Below, one piece after another: positions 13,882-20,685 of a stretch of DNA of 22,330 nt (positions are counted from its first letter, which is position 1; each line of letters begins with the position of its first letter). This DNA is from CAZAPV01 sp964487195 (GTDB lineage Bacteria; Patescibacteriota; Patescibacteriia; SG8-24). The notes beneath the pieces are model-generated. The model made no database searches. It was given only the letters and a program-made list of their open reading frames with translations, and had not been told where the DNA came from. The translations under genes were made by a program, and so were the position numbers. Where the stretch lies: contig CAZAPV010000011.1 in assembly GCA_964487195.1 (NCBI GenBank), forward strand, positions 1 through 22,330. Reading direction: 5' to 3'.

Positions 13882-15954
13882 ATGCTGAAACCGATGATCA
13901 TCTACGAAAAGGAACTGAACGCCGAGCAGCTCGCGGCGGTCACGGGCGGGGACGGGCCGTGCGTCGTGCTCGCGGGCGCGGGTTCGGGCAAAACGCGCAC
14001 GATCGTTTACCGCGTCGCCTGGCTGATCGAACATGGCGTCCGTCCGGAGCGGATTTTGCTGCTTACCTTCACGAACAAAGCCGCGAACGAGATGCTGTCG
14101 CGCATCGCGGAACTGATCGGCGCGGCCGGCGTCATGGGCGGGACGTTCCACTCGGTCGCGAACCGGCTGCTCCGCGCATACAGCAATGATCTTGGCTTCA
14201 CACCGGGGTTCACGATCCTCGACGAGGACGACGCGAAGGCGCTCGTGAAAGTCTCCCTGCGCGAACTCGGTTACGAGTCCGATGGCAAAAAATTCCCGTC
14301 CCCGGCGGTGATCAAGGAATTGATGAGCTACGCCGCGAACGCCGCGGTCTCCCTCGAGAACGCGATCGAGCGGAAGCATCCGCGGTTCCTGCCGCTGCTC
14401 CCGGAACTTACCCGCATCGCCGCGGCATACGACGAGAAAAAACGCCGGGCGAACGCGATGGATTTCGACGATCTGCTCGTCCATTTCAGGGCGCTCTTGG
14501 CCAAGAATCCCGCGGCGCGCGAGCGGATCGCCGGCCGGTTCGATTTTATTTTGGTCGATGAATATCAGGACACGAATCCGCTCCAGGCCGCGATCGTCGG
14601 TTTGCTCGCGAACGACCGCAAGAACGTCCTCGTCGTCGGCGACGATGCGCAGAGCATCTATTCGTTCCGCGCCGCGGACGTGAAGAACATCCTCGATTTT
14701 CCGAAACAGTTTCCGGGCGCGAAAATTTTCCGTCTGCAGACGAATTACCGTTCGACGCCGGAGATTTTGTCGCTCGCGAACGACGTGATCGCGAGAAACG
14801 CGAGCCAGTATCCGAAGGAGCTCCGCAGCGTCGCGGCGAACCATCAGAAGCCGGTCGTCGTGCCGCTCCCGTCCGCGGGCCAGGAAGCGGCGTTCGTCGC
14901 GAAACGGATCCGCCGGCTGATCGACGAAGGGACCGCGCCCAAGGAGATCGCGGCGCTGTTCCGCGCGACGTTCCATTCCCAGGCGCTCGAGTTCGAGCTG
15001 ATGAAGCTCGGGATCGAGTACGAGTATCGCGGCGGCGTGAAATTTTTCGACCGCGCGCACGTGAAGGACGCGCTCGCGTTCCTGCGGATCGCTGCGAATT
15101 TCGGCGACGAGGCGGCGTGGCTGCGCGTGCTGTGGCTCCAGCCGGGCGTGGGCGACGTGATGGCCGGCCGCATTTTTTCGATGATGCGCGAGGCGGGGTC
15201 GCTCGCGAAAGCGGTTTTGGCGCCGGTCGCCGAGACGCTCGGCAGCCGCGCCGAACGCGGATGGAGGGAGCTGCAAGGGCTGCTCGAAGCGATCCGCGCG
15301 GCCGGAGAAAAACCGTCCGAGCTCGTCCGCGTCGTCCTCGATTCTTCGTACGTCGACTATCTGGAGAACGAATATCCGAACTTCCGCGAGCGGCTGGAAG
15401 ACATCGAACAGCTCGCAACGTTCGCCGAAGACTATGAGAAGGTCGGCGATCTGCTCGCCGAAGTGACGCTCGATGAGTCATCGTTCCAGTCCGCCGCGCG
15501 GACGCGAACCGCCGGATCCAAAGTGGTGCTCTCCACGATCCACCAGGCGAAGGGGCTGGAATGGGACACGGTGTTCATGATCCACCTCACGAACTCCGCG
15601 TTCCCGAACCGCCGCGCGATGATGGAAGAGGGCGGGCTCGAGGAAGAACGCCGCCTGTTCTACGTCGCGGTGACGCGTGCCAAGCGGCATCTGTACCTGT
15701 GCTACCCGGCGACGATCGGCCGCGACCAGTTCGGCAACGAGCAGCCGTCATGCTTTCTCGAAGAGTGCGATCCGTCGTGCTTGGACCTCGGCTTGGTCAA
15801 CGGCGACTGGGGAAGCACGGCCAAAGACGACGCCGGAAATTTTTACGAAGAAGAAACCGTCGCCGCGGACGGCGATCCTTTTTCCGGCATGAAGACCAGG
15901 ATGCAAACCGTGCGCAAGGATTGGAAGAAAAAAAGTTTCTTGCGGGACGTATAG
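13882..15954 (+). CDS. uvrD: UvrD/PcrA-family ATP-dependent 3'-5' DNA helicase
   Basis: A 690-residue superfamily 1A helicase that unwinds DNA during repair and replication restart. Q-motif region LNAEQLAAV is at 12-20, and Walker A AGAGSGKT at 31-38. TFTNKAANEM (motif Ia) and TFHSVANRLL follow, with Walker B ILVDEYQDTN at 223-232. GDDAQSIYSFRAA is motif III (253-265), and TNYRST motif IV (287-292). STIHQAKGLEW (551-561) is motif V, and EEERRLFYVAVTRAK (587-601) motif VI. The protein ends about 90 residues after motif VI with a charged tail (DWKKKSFLRDV), and I see no C-terminal Tudor-like module of the PcrA type. RecB-type nuclease motifs are absent. The start is fixed by the -10 box 6 nt upstream. 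It is monocistronic, ending at a strong terminator. PcrA, Rep and UvrD cannot be separated by motifs alone. Confidence 0.93.
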   Translation: MLKPMIIYEKELNAEQLAAVTGGDGPCVVLAGAGSGKTRTIVYRVAWLIEHGVRPERILLLTFTNKAANEMLSRIAELIGAAGVMGGTFHSVANRLLRAYSNDLGFTPGFTILDEDDAKALVKVSLRELGYESDGKKFPSPAVIKELMSYAANAAVSLENAIERKHPRFLPLLPELTRIAAAYDEKKRRANAMDFDDLLVHFRALLAKNPAARERIAGRFDFILVDEYQDTNPLQAAIVGLLANDRKNVLVVGDDAQSIYSFRAADVKNILDFPKQFPGAKIFRLQTNYRSTPEILSLANDVIARNASQYPKELRSVAANHQKPVVVPLPSAGQEAAFVAKRIRRLIDEGTAPKEIAALFRATFHSQALEFELMKLGIEYEYRGGVKFFDRAHVKDALAFLRIAANFGDEAAWLRVLWLQPGVGDVMAGRIFSMMREAGSLAKAVLAPVAETLGSRAERGWRELQGLLEAIRAAGEKPSELVRVVLDSSYVDYLENEYPNFRERLEDIEQLATFAEDYEKVGDLLAEVTLDESSFQSAARTRTAGSKVVLSTIHQAKGLEWDTVFMIHLTNSAFPNRRAMMEEGGLEEERRLFYVAVTRAKRHLYLCYPATIGRDQFGNEQPSCFLEECDPSCLDLGLVNGDWGSTAKDDAGNFYEEETVAADGDPFSGMKTRMQTVRKDWKKKSFLRDV

Positions 15955-15956
15955 AA

Positions 15957-15982
15957 AAACCCCTCGCGAGCGCGAGGGGTTT
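15957..15982. terminator. Bidirectional terminator between uvrD and the phosphoesterase pair
   Basis: AAACCCCTCGCG (15957-15968) pairs with CGCGAGGGGTTT (15971-15982), a 12-bp perfect inverted repeat (in practice an 11-bp stem with a 4-nt loop). The T-tract is five residues when read on the minus strand and three on the plus strand. It therefore serves the minus genes well and uvrD adequately. Confidence 0.9.
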
Positions 15983-15991
15983 GTATGAGGG

Positions 15992-17101
15992 TCAGATGAT
16001 CTCTTCCGAGATCGTCTTTCCTTTTTCGTCGCCGTTTTTCTGGCGTTTGCTGGAGACGACGTAGTAGTCGCCGTTGGCGTACAGCTGGAGCGCGATGGTG
16101 TTGCGGCTGCCGGGACTGTACCCGGCCTCTTCCGCGTACGTTCCCGCGTACAGCAGGTACGAAGGGAAGATCACCTTGTACTCCTTGAGGTACTCCACCC
16201 AGAATCGCTTGAGCTTCCCGTCTTCGAACTCGCGGCGGCGAACGCGGCGGATGACTTTGTGGGTCATCTCGTCGTGGACGTGCCCCGAGCAGAAGAAGTT
16301 GCGGAAGTCGTTGTAGCCGCGATCACGGCCGGCGTTGTTCAGTTTCCCGCCGGGCGTGTTGGAGTTTCCCGCGCCGTGCTTCATGAAAAAGGTCCAGCGG
16401 TAGCCACGCCACACGATCTCCATGTTGTACGGCCCCGCGAAGTAGGGGACGTCGAGACCTTTGCAGATCTCCTCGAGCGGGTTCATCAGCGTCTTCTTGG
16501 TCGTCCGCGCTTCGTGGTTGCCGGGCGTGGCCGCAAGAATCTTGTGCGCGATGCGCCGATAGACCTCCTCGGTCTGGTCGCGCTGCGCCTTCGGGTTGGA
16601 GCTCTGCTCCGCCCAGGCCGCGCCGCCGGCGCTGTCGCCGAGGGCGTTTTCGATGTTGTCGCCGTTCAGGATCGCGAAACGGTTGGGCCGCCTCTCGACC
16701 TCTTTCACGTCGAGCAGGAAGTTTTTCCTGTCGCACTGCCGATGTCCCCAGTGGACGTCGGAGAACGGGAACAGCTCGATCATCTTGGCCTTCTTCCCGT
16801 GGACGTCGGCGACGTCGTCGGGAATGAACACGCGGAGATAGGACTCCGGCTGCGGCGCCCGCAGGAATCTGAAGGCGCGCGCGGACGGTTCGGGGCGTGG
16901 AGTTTCGGGCGGCAGCACCTCGAAGTGCTGCTCGCCCAAGTGGCTCCGCCAGTTGACCAACCGGTACCCCTCGGGAAGATCCGGCTTCTCGAGGAGCGCC
17001 TTGGTCTTTTCGATGGACATGCCGAGCTCGCTCGCGAGCTGCTCGACGGTTCTGCCCTTCGGCTTGAGCCCGACGAGCCTGTCGATCAGGGAACGTGCCA
17101 T
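15992..17101 (-). CDS. Calcineurin-like metallophosphoesterase with intact active site
   Basis: This 369-residue protein carries the complete two-metal phosphoesterase motif set: SDVHWGH (Asp115, His117), NGDN (Asp148), PGNHEAR (Asn195, His196), KHG (His242) and SGHVH (His274, His276). Residues 4-50 form a predicted winged-helix-like module, with the HTH-like stretch TVEQLASELGMSIEKTKALL and then PEGYRLVNW. A variable linker at about 52-105 precedes the catalytic domain, and the tail ends with a beta-rich segment and charged residues. The family includes phosphatases, nucleotide phosphodiesterases and Mre11/SbcD-type nucleases; the HTH-like module suggests a nucleic-acid substrate, but this is inference. 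AAGGAG 6 nt before ATG 17101 decides the start; a longer in-frame start at 17149 would overlap the upstream gene. It follows the inactive paralogue by 22 nt in one transcript. Lys and Glu codons are mostly AAG and GAG, more strongly than in flanking genes. Confidence 0.85.
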   Translation of the reverse strand: MARSLIDRLVGLKPKGRTVEQLASELGMSIEKTKALLEKPDLPEGYRLVNWRSHLGEQHFEVLPPETPRPEPSARAFRFLRAPQPESYLRVFIPDDVADVHGKKAKMIELFPFSDVHWGHRQCDRKNFLLDVKEVERRPNRFAILNGDNIENALGDSAGGAAWAEQSSNPKAQRDQTEEVYRRIAHKILAATPGNHEARTTKKTLMNPLEEICKGLDVPYFAGPYNMEIVWRGYRWTFFMKHGAGNSNTPGGKLNNAGRDRGYNDFRNFFCSGHVHDEMTHKVIRRVRRREFEDGKLKRFWVEYLKEYKVIFPSYLLYAGTYAEEAGYSPGSRNTIALQLYANGDYYVVSSKRQKNGDEKGKTISEEII

Positions 17102-17107
17102 GGGGTT

Positions 17108-17113
17108 CTCCTT
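17108..17113 (-). promoter_or_regulatory. Shine-Dalgarno site of the active phosphoesterase gene
   Basis: On the minus strand AAGGAG lies 6 nt before ATG 17101, inside the 22-nt gap between the two paralogous genes. It decides between this ATG and the upstream in-frame ATG at 17149. Confidence 0.8.
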
Positions 17114-17123
17114 CCTTCCCGCG

Positions 17124-18389
17124 TCAGCTCGACGCTTTGTGGCTGCCATCCGCGCCGATGATGCCGACCGTGGTGCCGGTCGCCGGCGGCGGATACCCCT
17201 TTTTTTCCGCGAGGGATCCTTCGTACTTCTTGAATCCCGAGCAGACGACGGTGATCGCCGAGTACTCCTTCACCGCGAATTCCACCGGATCGAGCCGGCG
17301 CGCGGTGAGGGTATTGACGATCCCTTCGTTGAGGTTCCCGAGCACCGTATAGTGCGGGAAGTTGTTGGTCACCGCGATGTCGATGATCGCGTTGAGCTTG
17401 GCGCCGTCTTTGCGGGCCTGCGATTGCCCGTGGAGGCAGTACCACTCGATCGGCTTTGCGGCCTGCTTCCAGTACACGTCCATCATGATCGGACGGTCGC
17501 TGTGGTAGATCCCGAGCTCCTGCGAGATCGCGTGGAGCGGTTCGACGCCGTCCACGCGAGCCATTCGCGCCTCGAGCGGGCCCGAATGTGCGAACAGGAT
17601 CTTGTGCGCGACCGGCGCGAGATGCCGCTTGAAGTCCTCGCGGATTTCGACCGCGGTTTCCTTCGTGTAGCTCGACCCGCCGATGTTGTTGCCCAGCAGG
17701 AAGGCGAACGCGTACGGCTTCGCCTCGAGATACTGAAGGAATTTCAGGAGCAGCTTCTGATCACCGAGATGATCGCCCCAGTAGGACGAGTCGATGGAGA
17801 AGATGCGCAGCGCGCTCTCCGACGGGTCGTCGGAAAACTCCAGCTCGGGCGGAAAGATGACCGCGAGATAATCGGGGTCGTTTTCCGAGTGGCGGATTTC
17901 GAACACCCGTTTCCCGACCTTGATCGCTTCACTGCCGACGATCCGTTCGAGGTAGCTCGTCTTTTCCTGGAAGGGGTTGTGCCCTTCGAGGAAGCGATAC
18001 CCTTCGGGCGGATTCTTGGCGATGCCGGCGAGCTCCCCGAGCCCGTCCTTGTCGAACTTGGAGACGATCTCCTTGTCCGACCGGGCGCGCGACAGGAACT
18101 CGACGAGCTTGTCGCGCAGCGTCTTTTCCGCCTTCGCAGGCTTCGCCGGTTTTTCGGCGTCCGGTCCCTGATCGCGCGCGGCACCGGCAGTGCGCGCACG
18201 CGTGACCCCGAGACGGCTCGCCTGCATGACGAGCGCGCCCCAGTTGCGGTTCGGAAACGCCTTGAGCAGCTCCTCTTTCGAGGCCGTCGGGAACAGCTTC
18301 GTGAGCCGTTCGTTCATCTCGTCGGTCCACGGATTGTACCGACGCTTCTTCGAGGCCTTGTCGGCCCCGGTATTCTTTGCGTTGGCCAC
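17124..18389 (-). CDS. Catalytically dead metallophosphoesterase paralogue with Myb/SANT-like N-terminal domain
   Basis: This 421-residue protein starts at GTG 18389, 5 nt after a perfect AAGGAGGT. Residues 18-64 (YNPWTDEMNERL ... PNRNWGALVMQASRLGV) have the spaced tryptophans and three-helix pattern of a Myb/SANT-like DNA-binding domain. After a Lys/Ala/Pro linker, residues 90-136 match the winged-helix-like module of the downstream gene, including NPPEGYRF against DLPEGYRL. Residues 195-360 align with its phosphoesterase domain, but the metal ligands are replaced: Asp115 to Ser201, His117 to Tyr203, Asp148 to Asn234, Asn195 to Pro271, His196 to Leu272, and both GHVH histidines to Asn352 and Asn354 in GNLN. 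Only His320 is kept. Surrounding sequence (YWGD, LLGNNIG, LEAR) is well preserved, so the fold is maintained. It probably binds DNA or its partner rather than catalysing hydrolysis. A role as regulator or heteromeric subunit is inference. Confidence 0.8.
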   Translation of the reverse strand: MANAKNTGADKASKKRRYNPWTDEMNERLTKLFPTASKEELLKAFPNRNWGALVMQASRLGVTRARTAGAARDQGPDAEKPAKPAKAEKTLRDKLVEFLSRARSDKEIVSKFDKDGLGELAGIAKNPPEGYRFLEGHNPFQEKTSYLERIVGSEAIKVGKRVFEIRHSENDPDYLAVIFPPELEFSDDPSESALRIFSIDSSYWGDHLGDQKLLLKFLQYLEAKPYAFAFLLGNNIGGSSYTKETAVEIREDFKRHLAPVAHKILFAHSGPLEARMARVDGVEPLHAISQELGIYHSDRPIMMDVYWKQAAKPIEWYCLHGQSQARKDGAKLNAIIDIAVTNNFPHYTVLGNLNEGIVNTLTARRLDPVEFAVKEYSAITVVCSGFKKYEGSLAEKKGYPPPATGTTVGIIGADGSHKASS

Positions 18390-18394
18390 TGATG

Positions 18395-18402
18395 ACCTCC
18401 TT
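18395..18402 (-). promoter_or_regulatory. Consensus Shine-Dalgarno site of the inactive paralogue
   Basis: AAGGAGGT on the minus strand, 5 nt before GTG 18389, is the strongest ribosome-binding site I found in the window. It fixes a GTG start. Confidence 0.85.
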
Positions 18403-18431
18403 GGTTGAATGTGGAAAGAACGTTCGCCCTC

Positions 18432-18459
18432 ATCCTAACAAGACGGGAGGCACTGTCAA
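18432..18459 (-). promoter_or_regulatory. Promoter of the phosphoesterase pair
   Basis: On the minus strand a perfect TTGACA (18459-18454), a 16-nt spacer ending in TGT, and TAGGAT (18437-18432) form a strong extended -10 promoter. The leader is about 35 nt and contains the Shine-Dalgarno site. The -35 box lies 13 nt from the divergent metK -35. Confidence 0.7.
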
Positions 18460-18472
18460 TGAAATTTTTTGA

Positions 18473-18501
18473 TTGCGAAAACTTGGCGGATCCGCTACGG
18501 T
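18473..18501 (+). promoter_or_regulatory. Putative promoter of metK
   Basis: TTGCGA (18473-18478), a 17-nt spacer and TACGGT (18496-18501) precede ATG 18518 by 16 nt. The match is weak. A quasi-palindrome (CAAT ... ATTG, 18457-18475) spans the space between the two divergent -35 boxes and could be a shared control site. Confidence 0.4.
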
Positions 18502-18517
18502 GAGCGTTCCAAACCCT

Positions 18518-19555
18518 ATGAAGACGGTCGAATCGGTCACCGAAGGACATCCGGACAAAGTTTGCGACCAGATCGCGGACGCGATTTTGGATGCGTATCT
18601 CGCGCGCGATCCGAAGAGCCGCGTGGCGATCGAAGCGTTCGGTTCGCACGGCGCGCTGATGATCGGCGGGGAAGTGACCTCTTCGGCGGAAATCGACGTC
18701 GCGGCGCTCGCGCTGCGCGTGTACCGCGACATCGGTTATAAAGACGACATCGAGATTTTCACGAACGTCGAGGAGCAGTCGCCGGATATCGCGCGCGGGG
18801 TGGACCACGGCGGGGCGGGGGACCAGGGGATCATGTACGGCTACGCCACCGCGGAGACGCCGGAGTTCCTGCCGCTCCCGGTGGTGCTCGCGCACCGGCT
18901 CGCCTGGGGGCTCGCGGACCTGCGCCGGCACGATCCGGATTTCAGCTGGCTCCGGCCGGACGGTAAGACGCAGGTGACGGTGGACCGCGGCCGCGTCACG
19001 ACCGTGCTCGTCTCCGCGCAGCACCGCGAGGACGTCGCCGCGGGCGAGATGCGGCGGCTGCTCATGGCGCGCCTCGTCCAGCCGACGATCGGCGAGATGG
19101 CCGGCGTGCAGGTGCTGATGAACCCGACCGGCGCGTTCGTGCGCGGCGGGTTCGACGCGGATACCGGCCTCACCGGCCGCAAGATCATGGTGGACACGTA
19201 CGGCGGTCTGATTCCGCACGGCGGCGGCGCGTTCTCCGGCAAAGATCCGACGAAAGTGGACCGTTCGGGCGCGTACATGGCGCGTTTCGCCGCGAAGAAC
19301 ATCGTCGCGAACGGCCTCGCCAAGAATTGCCTCGTCTCCGTCGCCTACGCGATCGGCAAGGAAGAGCCGCTGATGCTGCGCGCCACCTCCGGCGATGGCC
19401 GCGATCTCTCGCCGTATCTGCGCGAGCATTTCGATTTCCGTCCGCTCGCGATCATGGAACGGCTATCGCTGCGCCGTCCGATCTACCGTCAGACCGCGGC
19501 ATACGGCCACTTCGGCCGCGACGAATTCCCGTGGGAACTGATCGTGCTGCAATAG
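18518..19555 (+). CDS. metK: S-adenosylmethionine synthetase (methionine adenosyltransferase)
   Basis: This enzyme makes S-adenosylmethionine from methionine and ATP. TEGHPDK at 8-14 carries catalytic His11. GGAGDQG at 98-104 and the phosphate loop GGGAFSGKDPTKVDRS at 235-250 are intact, and the C-terminal TAAYGHFGRDEFPWE closes the protein. Length is 345 residues against about 380-400 in typical bacteria. The loss is spread over internal loops, for example ahead of GAGDQG, and over a shortened N-terminus, while motifs remain complete, so this is a compact but probably functional enzyme. ATG 18518 is preferred over an in-frame TTG at 18473 that lies in the promoter. It is transcribed divergently from the phosphoesterase pair. 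A structured hairpin follows the stop codon. Confidence 0.95.
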   Translation: MKTVESVTEGHPDKVCDQIADAILDAYLARDPKSRVAIEAFGSHGALMIGGEVTSSAEIDVAALALRVYRDIGYKDDIEIFTNVEEQSPDIARGVDHGGAGDQGIMYGYATAETPEFLPLPVVLAHRLAWGLADLRRHDPDFSWLRPDGKTQVTVDRGRVTTVLVSAQHREDVAAGEMRRLLMARLVQPTIGEMAGVQVLMNPTGAFVRGGFDADTGLTGRKIMVDTYGGLIPHGGGAFSGKDPTKVDRSGAYMARFAAKNIVANGLAKNCLVSVAYAIGKEEPLMLRATSGDGRDLSPYLREHFDFRPLAIMERLSLRRPIYRQTAAYGHFGRDEFPWELIVLQ

Positions 19556-19560
19556 TTTCA

Positions 19561-19629
19561 GCAGCCGCGAGGGGTGCGCTGCGAGCGACCGTTTGCAGGT
19601 CGCGAGCGGGCGTACCCCGAGAAGGCTGC
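19561..19629 (+). other. Long rod-like hairpin between metK and the CvpA-CAP gene
   Basis: GCAGCC (19561-19566) pairs with GGCTGC (19624-19629). GGGGTGCGC (19571-19579) pairs with GCGTACCCC (19610-19618). GCGACC (19585-19590) pairs with GGTCGC (19598-19603) around the loop GTTTGCA. Both internal loops place GA opposite GA next to a stem, which permits tandem sheared G-A pairs. Six T residues (19637-19642) follow after 7 nt. It could be an atypical metK terminator, a structured RNA or a palindromic repeat. Confidence 0.6.
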
Positions 19630-19641
19630 CGGGAGATTTTT

Positions 19642-19650
19642 TGTTATACT
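19642..19650 (+). promoter_or_regulatory. Extended -10 promoter of the CvpA-CAP gene
   Basis: TGT followed by TATACT (19645-19650) is a consensus extended -10 lying 8 nt before ATG 19659. No clear -35 is visible. The transcript should be leaderless or nearly so. Confidence 0.5.
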
Positions 19651-19658
19651 ATCCGTGC

Positions 19659-20633
19659 ATGCTCTCCTGGCTGCAGCACAATTGGCTCGATCTCGGCGTG
19701 GTCGTCGTGCTCGCGTGGTACGCGTACAGCGGCTACCGGCGCGGCTGCATCGCGCTCATCTTCGAGCTCGTCGGGTTTTTCGTCAGTTTGAGCGGCGCGC
19801 TCCTGCTGTACGGCCACGTCACGGATTTCGTCACGGCGCACACGCAGATCTCCCGCGCGTTCGCGAAGCCGATCGGATTTTTCGCCGCGTGGGCGGTGAT
19901 CGAACTCGCATACGACCGTCTCGCTGATTACCTGTACGCGAAAATCCCGCATCGGTTCCGGATCGCAAAGGCGAACCGCGTGCTCGGGGTGATCCCCGCG
20001 ATCGCGAACGGCGCGGTGCTCGTCGCGGTCGTGCTCTCCGTCGCGGTCGCGCTCCCGCTCCCGGCGGTCGTGAAGCGGGACGTGCTCGCGTCGCGCGCAG
20101 GGAGCACGCTCATCAATGCGACCGACGCGTTCGACCGCGCGCTCTCCGCCGTGTTCGGCGGCGCGGCGAAGGAAACGCTGAACTTCCTCACCGTCCACGA
20201 AGGCGAGAACGAATCGATCAACCTCCGTTTCAAAACCTCTGATTTTTCGCCGGATCCGGTCGCCGAGCAGCACATGCTCGCGCTCGTGAACGGAGAACGG
20301 ACGAAGCGCGGTCTGCGCGCGCTCCGCATGGACGCCGCGCTCGTCGCGCTCGCCCGCGCGCACAGCGCCGACATGCTGCGCCGCGGGTACTTCTCGCACG
20401 TGACGCCGGACGGGTTGTCGCCCGCCGACCGCGCGGCCGCCGCCGGGATCGATTACCTCATCCTCGGGGAAAATATCGCGTACGCGCCGGACGTCGACAT
20501 CGCCCACACCGGCTTGATGAACAGTCCGCCGCATCGCGCGAACATCCTTTCGCGGGAGTTCTCCCGCGTCGGGATCGGGATCGAAGACGCCGGGCTTTAC
20601 GGCATCATGGTGACGCAGGATTTCGAGAATTAG
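19659..20633 (+). CDS. CvpA-family membrane domain fused to a CAP/SCP domain
   Basis: This 324-residue protein has a CvpA-like N-terminal half with about four hydrophobic segments (roughly 11-21, 31-51, 69-83 and 108-134). A short linker leads to a CAP (SCP/PR1-like) domain from about 202 to the end. CAP hallmarks are NGERTKRGLRALRMDAAL, ARAHSADM (His235), FSHVTPDG, GENIAY (Glu271) and SPPHRANIL (His292). The CAP domain should lie outside the cell. CvpA proteins relate to colicin V production and envelope stress, and bacterial CAP proteins are linked to wall or sporulation functions, with no single reaction known. CvpA-CAP fusions occur elsewhere, so the architecture is unusual but not unique. 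ATG 19659 is chosen from the -10 box 8 nt upstream; a longer start at 19593 falls inside the hairpin. A bidirectional terminator follows. Confidence 0.85.
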   Translation: MLSWLQHNWLDLGVVVVLAWYAYSGYRRGCIALIFELVGFFVSLSGALLLYGHVTDFVTAHTQISRAFAKPIGFFAAWAVIELAYDRLADYLYAKIPHRFRIAKANRVLGVIPAIANGAVLVAVVLSVAVALPLPAVVKRDVLASRAGSTLINATDAFDRALSAVFGGAAKETLNFLTVHEGENESINLRFKTSDFSPDPVAEQHMLALVNGERTKRGLRALRMDAALVALARAHSADMLRRGYFSHVTPDGLSPADRAAAAGIDYLILGENIAYAPDVDIAHTGLMNSPPHRANILSREFSRVGIGIEDAGLYGIMVTQDFEN

Positions 20634-20640
20634 AAAAAAC

Positions 20641-20675
20641 AAAATCCCCCGAAGCCTTGTGCGAAGGGGGATTTT
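20641..20675. terminator. Bidirectional terminator between convergent genes
   Basis: AAAATCCCCC (20641-20650) pairs with GGGGGATTTT (20666-20675) around a 15-nt loop. T residues continue on the plus strand, and an A-rich run upstream supplies a T-tract for the minus strand. It separates the CvpA-CAP gene from the convergent small membrane protein gene. Confidence 0.9.
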
Positions 20676-20685
20676 TCATTTTTGA

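Noticed and set aside
13867..15276. A 469-codon minus-strand open frame
   Set aside because: It is antisense to the uvrD helicase motifs and has no recognisable domain or ribosome-binding site.
15992..18389. Toxin-antitoxin interpretation of the phosphoesterase pair
   Set aside because: Both proteins are large homologues of similar size, not a small antitoxin with a toxin. Nothing in the sequence shows toxicity, so only the enzyme/pseudoenzyme description is kept.
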